Assembly: GCA_905178155.1 (NCBI GenBank)
Contig: CAJINV010000005.1
Location: forward strand, 860,564-924,563
Direction: 5' to 3'
DNA length: 64,000 nucleotides
DNA from: Amoebophrya sp. A120
Lineage: Eukaryota > Sar > Dinophyceae > Syndiniales > Amoebophryaceae
Positions 1-13,100 of this stretch are shown here, piece by piece. Position 1 is the stretch's first letter, and each line of letters begins with the position of its first letter. A model generated the notes under the pieces. That model saw only the letters and a list, made by a program, of their open reading frames with translations, had not been told where the DNA came from and searched no databases. The position numbers were made by a program, and so were the translations under genes.

Positions 1-3000
1 ATCTTGGTGAACAGGCGGCACAGAACCAAAAACGCGCTCCTGTAGCTTCGGGAGGGGTGGCGTTCCAGAAGACGAAGAGGACTTTTCGCGGCCCAGCGGA
101 GCTTCGCCGGCTAAGTGATCCAGCTCGGGAATAGAGCTATCGGAAGCTGCGATCGACGGGGAGCGATCGCGAATCGGATAATGTTGACCTGGGTTCATTT
201 TACCTATGTTGCCCACGACCTCTGGTCGTGGCAACAATAAAGCGTGCTGCTTCTGGTGATGTTGCGGAGCTTGCATGTGCTGCAGCTGCTGCGCTTGTCG
301 TATCTGCGCTATCCTAGGATCCTCATTTTCTTGGTTATTCTGCTCCAGCATCGCATTCTGCAGATTGTGCGCACCGGCCCAAGAAAACCGACTTCTCTTC
401 TGCTCAACAACTTGCGGTGAATTCGGCTTTGCTTTGGCTTTCTCCTTCGATGCGCCTCCCGCTGCGGAAAGAGCACCTCCGCGTTTCTTGTCTTTCTTCA
501 CCGGCGCAGCGACTCCACCTGTTTCTCCTTGTTCTTTTGGCAAGAACCTTCCGCCCGGGCCACGCTTCGGCAAAGCATTTTGCCGACCGGGCTGCGCTTT
601 CGGTTTCGCTCGCGCCCGAAATGCCGCAGCTATTGCCTCATTAGCCCTTGTCTTCGCTGCTCGGGTCCTTCTTCTTTTCACGGGCGGCTCGTCGCTTTGT
701 GATTTTTCCCGGGAAGAACTACGATTTCTTTGACGGAGCAATTGATTCTGTAGCTGTGCACTGTGCTGTTCGTCCTCCGGAGGGTTCTGCGGAGATGACG
801 ACGAGGAAGTAGAGTTTTCGCTTTCATCGTCGTTTTCCTCTCGGATATTCCTGTTGTTCATTCCCCCGCGGCCCGGAGCTTCCTCGTCGCTGCTCGAATC
901 TTCTGCCGATTCCCCTCTGTTGTGTGATGCGCCCGGAGCAGCTCCATTTCTATCGTCGCTGCTCGAGCTCGCCTCTTCTGCCGATTCCTCTTGTTCAACT
1001 GGAGCCGAACCGCTCGAATTCCGCTGTAGTTGCTGCGGGCGACCTGGCGCACCATCATCTTCACTGTCCTCACTTGAAGACACAGCGGCATCTTGTTCCT
1101 GCTTCCGCGCCAAAAACTTCTCTTCCGGCAAATTCATCTCTGCCGGTGATTTTTGCTGTGGTTCTACTTCGGGCACCGCGGGTTGCTGCTGCTCCTGCTG
1201 CAGTTCCTGTTGCTGCAACTGCAACTCCTTGTCCTCTACTGCTTCCATAATCAAGTCTTGACTCTGATTCCTCTTCCGAGGTCGCCCGGGGCCGCGCTTC
1301 ACTTGGTGCTCATCGTGCTGGTGCATGCGTGGCCGGCCACGGCCACGTTTTGCCTGCGGCTCTTGAAACAGCTGCTCTTCCCCCTGCTGCATGCGCGGGC
1401 GGCCACGGCCGCGCTTCGATGCACCATCACCACGCGCAGGCGGCAGCACAGGGACTTGTCCGGCCTGACCCCCTTTGCTTGTAGTTGGTGCAGCCTCTAG
1501 TAGATTTTTGGTCGGCTGGTGACTGTGCTGGCTCTGACGAGGCTCGTCTCCTACTGCTGCAGCGAAAAAGTCGGGCGATCCAACGACGTTAGACCGATTC
1601 TGAGGCTGAAATTGTGGTTGAGGTTGAAACTGTTGTGAGGACTCAAGCTGCTGCTGAGGCTGCTGTTCTTGTTCTTTCCCCTGCATTTTCCGTACCGCCT
1701 GCTGGTCTCGCCCCTGCCGCCCTAATGTTTGCATTTCATTTCCAGGATGGTGCGGCCGCTGTTGCAGAGGTACTACATCACGGGGATCAACATTCATCTG
1801 GGCAGCACGCCGTCGTGCTTGATGATGCTCAAGCTCCATATCCATTTGCGAGTGCTGCTGCATATGCTGTAACTGCCCCATCTGAACAGGTACCCCAGCA
1901 GCACCTGCGTGCCGCGAAGACGACGACGAGGAAGAGCCGCCGCGGCGCTGGACCACGTTCATACTCTCGTCCTGATGAAACATCAACACGCCATCCGCAG
2001 CGCGCTGCTGCTCGCCGAAGCCGCTGTGATTTTTTCCAAACGCCGCCGCAAAATGATCTTGTGGCGGTACGTGATGCCCGCCCACGGCCTGCGCGTTGAA
2101 CATCGCTCCTTCGAAGTTGTTCTGCGGTACTCCCGGCGCCTGGTGTACAACTAGATTCGGCATCCCCAACATCTCCGGTGGACGAGGAAGAACATATTGC
2201 CTCGTGTTCCGCCGAAATTTTGCCGGCAGAACCGGAGGCGCCTCCGCTGACGAGTCTGAAGATTCGCCATTTACTGCGTTCAACATCTTCCTGTCCCTGT
2301 TCTTTGGTTTCTTTTCCCCGTGCTGGTGGTAAAACGCAGAACTTCTGCTTTCCTCCAGCTCGTCCTCCTCCGCCTGCTCTTTCTTCGCTCTTCTGGCCGC
2401 CGCGCGACTCCCCCGCGCGCTGCCAGGCTGGTGCGGGCTAGGGTAGTTCTTATGGAGCTTCAGCTTGCTACTGGACGAAGGAGCAAAATAAATGTCGCTA
2501 TCGCTGTTTACCTGACTGGGCTTTTCATTCTCTCGCGAAATTCCAAGACCTTTCTCACAGCGCCAATCTCTGCTCCTACTCCGGGCGATCTTCGACTGTG
2601 GAGGCGTTTCTTGTATCCTATTTTGTGCCCCCTCCTGCTTTGGTGTTCTACTCTTTGCGGGTTTCTTTCTCCTGTTCTTCCCCGGCACCCACTCCTCGTC
2701 GAAGTCTTCATCTTCCGAAGAAGAAGTTTCTCCCTCTGCCGCGTCCATCTTCGCGATCTGGTGCCGCCACCCAAGCTTGTTGGTCTTTGTGTTTGTCTTC
2801 TTCGTCTTGTTCTTAGGAGCTGCACCAGCCCCCTGAAGATGTTGTTTGCTCCTCGACTTCGACGCTCTTGCTGCATTATGAATGACACCCCCCGGGGAAG
2901 ATGATGAAATTTTCACCTTGTTTCCTTCCCCGCTGACGCTGCCGTAGCCGCTCGAACTTGAAGATGCACCGGAACCACCTGCGATGAGGACATCGTTTTT

Positions 3001-3549
3001 TGTCGATTCTGCATAATTGCGCTGTAGTACTGAAGAAGGGGCTGCGGATGAGGAAAAAAATCCACCGCCGGGTCGGACAGCCCCGTCTCTTCTCGGTTCG
3101 AGCTCGTTCTGATGAAGCACGTCAGCGAATTGAAAGTCCTCCAAGTCAGCATCCGGCTGATGTGGAAGGACATCGTGCCGCGCGACTCCTTCGAAAAACA
3201 GGTTAAACCGTTCTTGTTTCTGCTGCACGTTATTATCTTCGAAGTGCTGTGATGGCGACGAAATGATTTGGTGACGCTGCAGCTCCTGCTGCTGCTGCCG
3301 CTGCTGCTCCCGCTGACGATTATACTCATCGAACTCATCTCTGTACCTTTCCGAAGTACGCGAAAGTGCCTGTCGCTGCTGTGGCATTACCTGCTGGTGG
3401 TGGCGCAGCGTTTCGTGGACTGCTGGAAAGCTGCTGTCCTGGTGATACAAAAAGGCGTCGCCCGGATAGTGCCCTTGCGACTGCGGCCCGCGCCGCTGGT
3501 GCTCTCGATGAGACACCTGTTCCATTGCTTCCGGCGGAAAGGCATCCAT
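1..3549 (-). CDS. AT-hook, Q/S-rich nuclear protein, C-terminus cut by window edge
   Basis: One reading frame on the minus strand is open without a stop from 3558 to base 1, and the first ATG after the upstream in-frame stop (3559-3561) is at 3549 (MDAFPPEAMEQVSHRE). I checked the frame codon by codon. The protein (>1,180 aa) is low complexity: Q-rich near the N-terminus, acidic-serine tracts (SSSEDEDFDEEW), basic patches, then three AT-hooks encoded between about 1265 and 1425: KRGRGRPRM twice and KRGPGRPRK once. Further SSSDDE-type tracts and a basic segment (PVKRRRTRAAKTRA) follow. AT-hooks bind the minor groove of AT-rich DNA, so a chromatin or transcription role is inferred; no catalytic domain is visible in the part present. 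Its 5' end lies 630 bp from the end of the upstream gene. No intron is needed here, unlike most neighbours. The domain of the missing C-terminus is unknown. Confidence 0.8.
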   Translation of the reverse strand, partial: MDAFPPEAMEQVSHREHQRRGPQSQGHYPGDAFLYHQDSSFPAVHETLRHHQQVMPQQRQALSRTSERYRDEFDEYNRQREQQRQQQQELQRHQIISSPSQHFEDNNVQQKQERFNLFFEGVARHDVLPHQPDADLEDFQFADVLHQNELEPRRDGAVRPGGGFFSSSAAPSSVLQRNYAESTKNDVLIAGGSGASSSSSGYGSVSGEGNKVKISSSSPGGVIHNAARASKSRSKQHLQGAGAAPKNKTKKTNTKTNKLGWRHQIAKMDAAEGETSSSEDEDFDEEWVPGKNRRKKPAKSRTPKQEGAQNRIQETPPQSKIARSRSRDWRCEKGLGISRENEKPSQVNSDSDIYFAPSSSSKLKLHKNYPSPHQPGSARGSRAAARRAKKEQAEEDELEESRSSAFYHQHGEKKPKNRDRKMLNAVNGESSDSSAEAPPVLPAKFRRNTRQYVLPRPPEMLGMPNLVVHQAPGVPQNNFEGAMFNAQAVGGHHVPPQDHFAAAFGKNHSGFGEQQRAADGVLMFHQDESMNVVQRRGGSSSSSSSRHAGAAGVPVQMGQLQHMQQHSQMDMELEHHQARRRAAQMNVDPRDVVPLQQRPHHPGNEMQTLGRQGRDQQAVRKMQGKEQEQQPQQQLESSQQFQPQPQFQPQNRSNVVGSPDFFAAAVGDEPRQSQHSHQPTKNLLEAAPTTSKGGQAGQVPVLPPARGDGASKRGRGRPRMQQGEEQLFQEPQAKRGRGRPRMHQHDEHQVKRGPGRPRKRNQSQDLIMEAVEDKELQLQQQELQQEQQQPAVPEVEPQQKSPAEMNLPEEKFLARKQEQDAAVSSSEDSEDDGAPGRPQQLQRNSSGSAPVEQEESAEEASSSSDDRNGAAPGASHNRGESAEDSSSDEEAPGRGGMNNRNIREENDDESENSTSSSSSPQNPPEDEQHSAQLQNQLLRQRNRSSSREKSQSDEPPVKRRRTRAAKTRANEAIAAAFRARAKPKAQPGRQNALPKRGPGGRFLPKEQGETGGVAAPVKKDKKRGGALSAAGGASKEKAKAKPNSPQVVEQKRSRFSWAGAHNLQNAMLEQNNQENEDPRIAQIRQAQQLQHMQAPQHHQKQHALLLPRPEVVGNIGKMNPGQHYPIRDRSPSIAASDSSIPELDHLAGEAPLGREKSSSSSGTPPLPKLQERVFGSVPPVHQD

Positions 3550-4178
3550 TTTCTGTACCTAAACTTCTCAAAGAGACCTGGAACAAGTCCGTCTTCTACT
3601 CGTACTAGATACAACAAGGAATCATGACCACCTGGGAGGCTGATTATGGTTGCAGCGTGACCGTGAGCAGTACAGGAGTGCATCAATCGAAGCTGGCAAA
3701 GTACGCAACGACCGGACAAACGAATGCAAACGACGATGAGATTTTTTCAGTTGAGATGAGACAATATCGACGAGCCTGAAGATTTTTTCACAGATGATCA
3801 GTCACAGTCTCCGTGATTTACATCAGCACATGTCATTTCGAAGCATGCTCAGTATGGTCATACGATTTATCAAATTGAATATCGATGGCTGCAAACAAAA
3901 AGACTAGCACCACTCAACATCAGCTCTTTCCTAACACCGCAAACAAAAAGCCGGAACATCGTTCGCATCAGCAATACAACAAAACAGCGCATGCCCCATT
4001 TTGCATCCTCGGGCTGCAAACCACAACATTCACGTGCATCGTACCGCCCTGTGCGCAAGCAGGACGGTGATTTGAATTTTACTGCTAAAACCATCCATCA
4101 CCATCACTTGGAGGTCGCGCGCCAAAAGAACAAGCTCGGAGATGAGAAGTTCTCATAGAAGTCAAGCAAATCACAGCA
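3550..4178. other. intergenic spacer
   Basis: Short AT-richer spacer between the stop of the PA14 gene and the start of the AT-hook gene, which are transcribed in the same direction. It should hold the 3' UTR of the former and the 5' UTR of the latter. I see no convincing ORF, RNA gene or promoter motif. Confidence 0.6.
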
Positions 4179-7100
4179 CTACGTGACCACTTTCCCATTG
4201 AACTTCTTTTTTCTGAGCGCTTTGCTGACCGCCGCGGGCATCACCACGGGCGGCGCCATCCCCTGGAACGCGTTTCCGGGGATCACATCGCCTTCCCTGA
4301 CATTGTCGTCCCCCGGCACGCGCACCTGGGTGTCGTCTTCGTCGAGCAGCCCGGTGCGCTTCCTCTGCATCTTCTTCCCACCCCCCGGGGATTGTCGGTC
4401 TTCCAGCTGCATGAGCGACCGGTCGTGCGACTGCTGACTGGCGTCCAGCAACCCTAACAGTCCACCTCCGCCAGTCCCTGGCTGCATCATCCGCGACCCG
4501 CCGCGACTGGCCGCGCGCTCGTGCTTGGGGGAATGCGCCTCGTTCCAAATGTCGTGCAGCGCCGCCTTCTCGTCCTCGGTGAGAATTCCCCCGCGCTGCC
4601 GGATGCCCTCTTCGTTCCGCGCCCGCCAACTTGTCCTCTCCAGTTCGTTGTGCTCGTCGCCCTTGTAGGGCACGTACTGGACAAACTTGTTGCGGTCGAA
4701 GTTCATACTGCGTTCCTCCGCTGCGGCCAGCAGTCTCTCCTTCTCCTCTTCCGATATGACCGGTCCACCCTTCATGTGCGGAAAGCGCTGGGATAAAACG
4801 TTATCTGGTAGCAAACCCGGAATTATGTTGCCATCTGAATTATCGGGTTGTAGTTGCTGTGGTCCACCTCTCGGCTGCGCCTCCCCCTCCGTCATCGTGG
4901 GCACCGCGGTCGTGACTGCGGCTGGGTCTGTCTCGGAGACAACGGTGCCTGGGACGGGCGGCTGTTGGGGTTGATGCTGTTCTCCTACTTCCGGCGCAAC
5001 TTGTGTTGCCGAAGCTGCAGTACTACCTCCCGCAAGAGGTGGTCCTTCCTGGACTTGCACGTCGCCCGGGCTGTAGACCGCCCCACCAGGAACACCGGAA
5101 TCTGTGGACATGAAGGTGTCCGACGGACCGGTCTCCAGCATGCCCATGCCGCCCCGCATCTGCGAGAAGCCGTCGGAATTTTGGAGAGAAGCAACGGAGG
5201 AGGCGTTCTTTATCCTTTCCAGCTGATTCTGCAACGCTAGAGGAACGGTCCCGGTTCGTTGACTGAACTCTGTCAGCGTCTCGTGGTACGCGGGCCTAGC
5301 GCGGCTGAAAGCGTTGGCGGGGTCTTTGGCAACGCGCTCGCGCTCGGCGACCTACAGAGTTATTATTCCATACTTCGACGCAGCATCGAGTATGTTGATG
5401 GCCTCACATTAATGTAAGGAAAAAAATAAACACAACAAAAAAAAACGGATCGTAATAAACAGTGGTGACAGACTTGGATTTCGACATCCAAAAGCGCATG
5501 AACAACCTACCTCCAGCTCCACCCGTTGCTGTGCTTGCGCTTCTTCGTCTTTCCTCGCGATTTCATCCAAAATCGCCTGGGTGTATTCGTCCACTATTGG
5601 CTCCCCGGACTTCTTCGCCTGCTTCGACTGCGAAATCGCCCGGCTGTATTTCGTGACGTACGGCTGGATCTCCTGCGCCGCTTCCTCTCGTTCCTGGATC
5701 GCTCGCCGCTGCTCGTCGGTCAGCTCCTTTGGCCTGTATTTCTCGATCATGGTCTTGAAAAACCCCGCGCCCGGGCGGATCTTGTTGAAGACGTTGTTCC
5801 GCAGAATCCCCTCGCCAAACTTATCAAATGCAAAAATGTCTGGGTCTGGAAGAGTGCGAGTTTGTGATGCTGCAGCTGGATTCTACAAAAATCTGTATTG
5901 CATACACAGCAAAAGAGGTCCAGTTTTTTCCATTGCGAGTATAGGCATTTCTCATGCGGTATAGGCATCAGAAAGCCCTCACAAAATCTGTGACGCTAGG
6001 GCATGCATCACAGACATCAGGACTCATGCAAAATGTGCATGACAAACCTTGTATCCTTCCAGACCCAGACATTTTTGCATTTCATAAAACTCCGGCTCCA
6101 CGTACAAGTCTTGCACAAACTCCGGCTCGTACACCTTCAAATACTTCTTCCGCAAGTAGTGCACCGTGATCGGCATCACGACGCAAAACAGCAGCCCGGC
6201 GATAATCATGATCTGCGCGACGGGGGAAAAATCCTCCTCCCCATACACCGGCGGCAGGGGCGGCACGTAGGGGTTCGCCTTCGCGTTGGCCGCGGCTTCG
6301 GCGTTTTGATCATACACCACCGGGCAGTTGTACAGCTCCGGTTCGTTGCACAAATCCCCCGCGCCGCACTGCGACCACACCCGCGGATTTAGTGCTTGCG
6401 GGCGCAGGGCGTTCAGTACGGAGATGTGCCGGTTGAGAAAGGAATTGCACCTACCGGGATAGTTCAACGGAAGACCGGTAAGCTTACACACAAAGCGGTT
6501 GGTGTCCGCTTCCACGTAGGTCGTCACGCAACAGTGCGCGTACCTCCTCCCCTCCCGGGTCCGGTCGTTCTGGCAGAAGTTGTAGCTGGTGAACTCCCGG
6601 TTCTGGCAGATCAGGGGCGGAAAAATGTCCCGCTCCCGCGTCTCGTAGCAAAAGATCGACTTCTGCTTCTGTTGCGTCTGAAACAAGTCTGCAATGTCGT
6701 CCGGGTCCTTCTGCCAGGGGCACTTGTAAATTCTTTCCCCCCTCCTGTCGACCGTGAAGTCCCCGGGGAGCGAGTTGCACTTCGGCGTGGTGCACTGGAC
6801 GAGCTCGGTCACGTTTAAATCCCCGTTCTGCGCGAAGTACGTGTTCAATTGCTTCTCGCTGTATTCCGGACTGTCCCGGAGCCACTTGAGCCGCCGCTGT
6901 TTGATCTCCTGCATGGTCTGGAAGCAACCGACGGGGGCGCCGTAAGCCAGGCAGTAGCTACCATGCTCGGGGTCGTTTTGGACCTGCGCGACGCAGCACT
7001 TCGTAAACTTGGGATTCGGGTCCACGAAGGCTGTATATGGAAGTAGAATAGGGATTAGTATGCTTTTATTGCTGTACAGTCGTTGAAGACACCATACTAT

Positions 7101-10100
7101 CATACATAAACTATCAAAAACGACCGTCTGACAAGGAACACGAAACATCACAGATCTGAACGTTTTATGAAAAGTACGGTTGTTAGGATTGTAGGTCGTC
7201 GTCGTGGTCGTGGTGGTCGCAGGCCAGTGAGCGAGCGAGTACGTTGGCATTTCGGGGAAAAAATCGTAATCCGAAACGCAGAAGATTTCCTCCGTTTCCC
7301 GCGGATTGGGGATGTCCGGTAGCGTATCCTGAGCAAAAACGTCCCCACACCAGAGTCAAGTTGGCAACTTAGCAACACAAATGTAGAAGCTTTGGGAGCC
7401 ACGCATGACAAGTTGCAGTCCGTAGTGTAGTGCAGGTTCGTAAGGACACCCGCAACACAAATCCACCTGCTCATCCTGTTTTCAGCATTACAAATTCCAC
7501 AACACCACTAGAAATGCCTCTCACGGGGACCCGCATTACAAATGTTTCTGTAGATGCAAATCTGCATTGCAACTATGGGGTGGGGACGTTTTTACACAGG
7601 ATATAGCGGGCTTGGAATCACGCGGTTGTCGCTGGCGTCGTATGGATTGCAAAAATGTCTGGGTCTGGATGATTGCAACTTGTCATGCTCGACCTGAATC
7701 AGGCAAAAAACTGTGTTGCATGATTGCCAAAGGTTGCGCACTTTTGACCTAATCGAGATGAGGCAGTTTCTCATGCAGGATAGGCATTAGAAAGGCCCCG
7801 CAGAGTCTGTCGTGCTATGTCCTACATACCGGACCTCATGGGCCATGGAAAACCTGCATGACAAATCTGGCAATCTTCCAGACCCAGACATTTTTGCAAT
7901 CCATACGTCGTAGAAGTAGTTGAAGCCCCTGGTTTCCGTCCTGTCGCACTGCGTGTAGCCGTACCGGCGGTAGTGGCCCGCGGGCGGAGTCACCAGGCAC
8001 TCGATGGGCGGGTCCTTCTCGTCGCTCGGCAACGGCGGGTCGCAGTCGCCGCCGTCGTACGTCCACTCCGGGCAGAACAGGTTGAAGCCATTTGACACGG
8101 TTCCGTCGTCGCAGGTTCCATCCCGCATCATGCCACTGCTCATGCCATCGAGCAATCCCTGGTCTGTGCAACGGTTCGCGCAGTCGCGCGGAAGCTGGAC
8201 ACCGCCCTCCTTGGAAGCGATAAGCCGACACTCGAGGGAAGAGGATCTGAGATGCGATACGAATTAGTTTTGCATGTGGGCGGTGAATTCGAATCTTATT
8301 GCATGATTCGTCGCCCTCATTCGACAATAAAACTTGCAAGTCCAAAACTCTTCCAAGTAGTACCTTCAAATAAACACAAACAACCATGCATAGTGATCAT
8401 CAGCAACATCACCGTACTGGTACTTACCTGAGCCCGTCGACATACGGGTGCGTAATTCCGATCTCGTGGTCGTGGATGTTGCCGCGGTAGATACTCTATG
8501 AAATGCAAAAATGTCTGGGTCTGGAAGATTTTAAACTTGTGATGCTGTCTCTGGATCCAAAAAAAATTTGTATTGCGTGACCAGCAAGACGACTCCATTT
8601 TGGGCTAAACGGAGAGGGCATTTCTCATGCGGTAGAGGCATCACAAAGTCCTGTATAAATCTGTGATGCTCGTGCATGCATTACAGACTTCACGGGTCAT
8701 GCAAAATATGCATGACAAATCTCGCAATCTTCCAGTCCCAGACATTTTTGCAATGCATATACTCGGCCGCGCGTACCCGATGATCCGGTTTGGTTCCGCT
8801 GTATGGAACTGTCAGGTTTGAAATCGTCAAAGTTGAAATAGTTTGTCATGCATAAAACGGATACCAGTTAGACCTACGGTTTGTAGTCGGTGCATGACAC
8901 CATTTTCCCGGTCCTGGAAGCGAGTCTGTCATGCGGTTTAGGGCAAAAGAGCTGCCTTCTGTCATGCTAGTCAGCAGTCCAACTTTTGACCCTTACCAGG
9001 ACTATAATCTGCCTCCCGTGGGTCCTCTGCAATAGAGTCACTTTTTGTGTCGCATTTTATGCATTACAAATTATTTCAACTTTGACGATTTCAAACCTGA
9101 CGCTTCCATACGCTGCGGACTCGTAGTACACCGTGTCCGGCCCTTCGTACGTGACCCAGAGCATCTTGTCCCGGTTCCGGGTGAGCATCTCTAACCTGAT
9201 GTAGTGATTCCCCGCTAAGTACACCTGTTTTCGCGTCTCCAGTCTCTTCTGCAGCGGCTCGTTCGTCAACTTTTGCAGGACGACTTCCGAGGAGAGTCCC
9301 CGGCCGCCGAAGAACATCTGGAACATGGCGTCCGTCTCGACCCGGATCGTGTAGTTCCCCGGCCGCTCGAAATTCACCACGCCCGTGAACCGGGCGGCGT
9401 ACGGCTTGGTGTAGTCGAAATCGGGGATCGGGATGGGGTCCGACACGTCCGTCCCGGTGTCCCGGCTCCACGGGTGCTGGTTCGGCCAGTTCGCGAGGCG
9501 GACCATCGGTTTCCCGTCGAGTTGCACTTCGGGGTGGAACGGGGTCACGAAGAACAGAATCTCGTGGAACGTCCGGCCGTAGTACTTCGGTTCGTCCGCG
9601 TTGAGAGGCGGTGGCGTTGTGGTGGGAGCTTTGGTAGAGGTCGAGGTGATAACCAGGGGCGTGGTGGTAGTCGTGGTCGTGGGAGCGAGAGTTTTCCAGT
9701 TCGGCGGGTCGGTCACCACGATCGCAACCTGGTCCGGCTCGGCTTGCAGGCCACGGGTGGAAGTTTCTTGATCTGTCTTGGTCTTTTCCTTGTTCTCGTT
9801 GTTCAGGATCTTGTTTTTCGCATTTATTTGTGGAAGAGATGAAGCTTTTTCAGCATGAGGCGCAGGTGCTGGATCGCCAGCTTTATCATTTTTCGAATCG
9901 TCAGAACCAGTCTTCTTCGCCGGCCCAAATGTCCCGGTATACGTGTTCCGCATCACCGGAGTGCGCTTCAGGAAAGTTGACGGGTTGCGCAAATACCCCC
10001 ACCAGGGGTCGTCGGCTTCGAACAGAGTGCGGTCATCCGGATGGTCCGAAATTTCCTTGAATTCCTTCTTTTGCATCTTCCGCACCTCTTCGGCCGCCAG

Positions 10101-13100
10101 GTCTTCGGGCGTCTTTGTTCTTTCAGCTTCGCCGTTTTCATTTCTTTTTTCCTGTCGCTGCCCTCTCGCCATCTCCTTTCGCTGCTTCTCGGCCAGTTCG
10201 CGATCTTTCCGCTTCATCTCTGCAAACTCCTTTTCGGTGTATCGTGGCAAGTTGAAAACGTCAAGCTTCTCCTTGCCGGCAAGTTGGCGGTCAAAAAAAT
10301 CGCGAAACTGCTCTTCGGTCAGCTGCCAGTGCTTGTTTTCGCCGGTCATCTCACCTTCGCCTTGCTCGCGAGCTGCAGCTGCTGCGCTTTTTGTCGAGGC
10401 TAAATTGTCTTGCTCTTTCGGCTTCAGCGCTCTATCCACATAATTCCCCTCCACCTCTTCGTCCTTCACAATTCTCGCGTCGTAATCCAGAACCACAGAT
10501 CTTCCCCGCATTCTGTCCTTATTTTTCTCTGACAAACCCAGCAGTTTCCAGAAGTACTCTCGCGCCAGCTGCCGCTTTTCCTGCTCGTCATCCAGTTTCC
10601 CGGCGGCGGAGGCCCGCGGGATCTTCAGCATCTTCTTGTTGGCTAGTGGTACTCGACGCGTCTGTAGTTTTATGTGGTCTCCCTTGTCATCTTTCTCTTC
10701 CAATCCCAGCTCCCGCCGTAGCTGCCTCGAGCTCCCGATCTGGTCCACCCGCTGCACGGTGACATGCTGATTGAAGAACTTCTCGCCGAAAGTCTGCGTC
10801 CTCCGCTCCTGCGCGCGGGTGGTGTAAATGTAGTCGGGGAACATGAAGTCATACGACCGCTCAATCGGCCCCCACCAGTCGGCCTGCCACTTCGGTTCGT
10901 TAAGCGGAACGTAGGCGTTGCCGGGAACGGTGGTCCACTGGTACCCATGAAAGATTTGCAGCTCCGGAAGGTTCGGGTCCGCGATCAGCTGGTGGGCATT
11001 TTTATGGCGAAGGGAATCAACTGTCAAAAATGCAACGCAGTTCAAAGAAATGCTCCTGCTTGTGCAAAAACATCCGTACGAAGACAAATACTGCGCCTCT
11101 TGGTCTATCGAAAAGCAGACAAATTTATATCGCTATTAAAATTTCATACATAAAAAAATACCTCTGGCGTGTTCACCAGCTGCACCCCGATTCCGAATTC
11201 GATGTCCCGTGTGACCAAATTTCCGTCCACGTCGCGAATGTCTTGGCGCCACGGGAAGTCGTACAGCTCCGCGCCGGGCGAGTACCCCGCCCACCGGTAT
11301 TTGAAGAGCATGTGCGAGTCGTCGTCCGTGGTGATCCCCAGCTGGCGCAACGGCGTGCCCCGCACCTTGCACTTGTTCCGGTCCACCAAGTTCGTGTTGA
11401 TCAGCATCCAGTGACCGTCGTTGGTGAACTCGTACTTGAAATCTCCCCGAGCGGTGGCAAAGCGGGTTGTGGAAGATTGGACAGAGAAGTAGTCCTGATC
11501 CGCGCCGGTGCAGTTGTGGAAAACCGCCCCGATGACGGTCTTGACTGGGGTCGTGTCTGGGCCTTTGTATTGCAGCGCGAAATCCACGTTTTCGAAGCTG
11601 TACACCTTAAACCGCCGCGCAATCGTGATCCGGAGGGGGTGGAAGCCTGCGCGCATCCAGCGGAACCGCTCGATGGTCCGTGGGTGTGGCGTGGCGCCCT
11701 GGTTGGTCACTTTGTCGGAGTCGCACTTGATGTCCGGGATGTGCATGGCGTAGATCGAGAACGGCTCGCAACCGTTTTCCGTGTTGAAGCAGATGTCGCC
11801 TGGTTTTTTGATATGGTGTGGTTATTTCACATCATGCAAAAGCAAAACACGAACAAACTATTGCAAGCTGCAAGTTTCATCTCATGCTTTCATCAGCATG
11901 TTGAAGAACCTCATCATACTTTTACACGTACTAATTTGTACCTGCGGGAATCCGACTCGGGTACAAGGGGTCTTGGCACACCGTCGTGTCCGCCCCCTGT
12001 ACCCGACACTCGGTCCCGATCGCCCCGCTCATGTGCTGCTGGAGCGAGGACATCTTCAGATTCTGGATGCGCGACCGCGGTCCGCACGCGCCGTCGTTGT
12101 AGCCGAATCGGTCCCCGCCCTTGCAGTGGTCGTGGCCCATCATGAAATTGACCTGTGCCGCGGTGGACGTGAGGCGGAAGTCGTAGCGGCCCGGGTTCCG
12201 GATTTGCAGGTCCCCGGACAGTATGAACTGCAAAAATGTCTGGGTCTAGAAACTTGTAATGCTGCGCGGGGAGTGGTGATTGCTCTGTAATGCACAGCCA
12301 AGCATGAGAAGACAGCGCTTCTTTGTGTTGCGTTTTTCGCATGACAAACTGCGTTTTTGCATGACAGGCAAAAGGGTCTCTTCTTGGACACGCGTCACAA
12401 ACTTTTTGGCCATGCCTGACAAGCATGACAAGTCTCGCAATCTTCCAGACCCAGACACTTTTACATTTGATAGACAGGACGCCGAAAAAGTTCGCTTGAA
12501 AGGTGATGGTGCCGGAACAGAAGTATTCCAGCCGGAAAGCCTGGAACTTCATGTGCTGTGGTTTTAAAAGTAAAAATCGACGAGTAAAAAGCTACAGACT
12601 CGAATCTGGACATCATCATCATGTTCAAAAGTAAAAAAGTACGATCGGATCCGTATCCCCGAACACGTTCCTTGACAAGATCTCGGTCCGCAGCTCGAAT
12701 TCTTGCTCATCGCCATTCACAGCCAATAGTCGATACCCCAAACGGAGGTAGGCCGCCGATGCGAACCCCTCGCGATCTCGCAAGGGTGATCCGGGTGGCT
12801 GCTGCTTGGGGTACAGAATGTAGTCGATGTAATACTTTTGGTCTCGATGATCACGCCTGAACCCCAAGTCGACCCGCGCCTCCTCGACCGTCGGGTAGAA
12901 AACCTCCGGGTACCGGTCCGTGCGTTCGATCAGGTTCCATTTACAGTTCTCGGGCGTCAGTTTCTGGATCTCCATGCCGTCAACCTCCGTTGTTTGCACC
13001 GTCGGGACTTGCCCGAGGAAGGCGTCTTCGAGAGATTCGAGGTTGCAGGGCAAGTCGTCGTTCTCATAGTCGAGTTCATAATACTCCCCCAGCAACCCCC

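Noticed and set aside
275-3627. Numerous plus-strand ORFs (for example 275-733, 2320-2904, 3268-3627)
   Set aside because: They are antisense shadows of the continuous minus-strand AT-hook frame; their Leu/Cys/Arg-rich translations are what the complement of Q/S/E-rich codons gives.
11030-12145. 371-codon plus-strand ORF
   Set aside because: It lies antisense to PA14-gene exons and runs through two splice sites; no domain, composition typical of a shadow frame.
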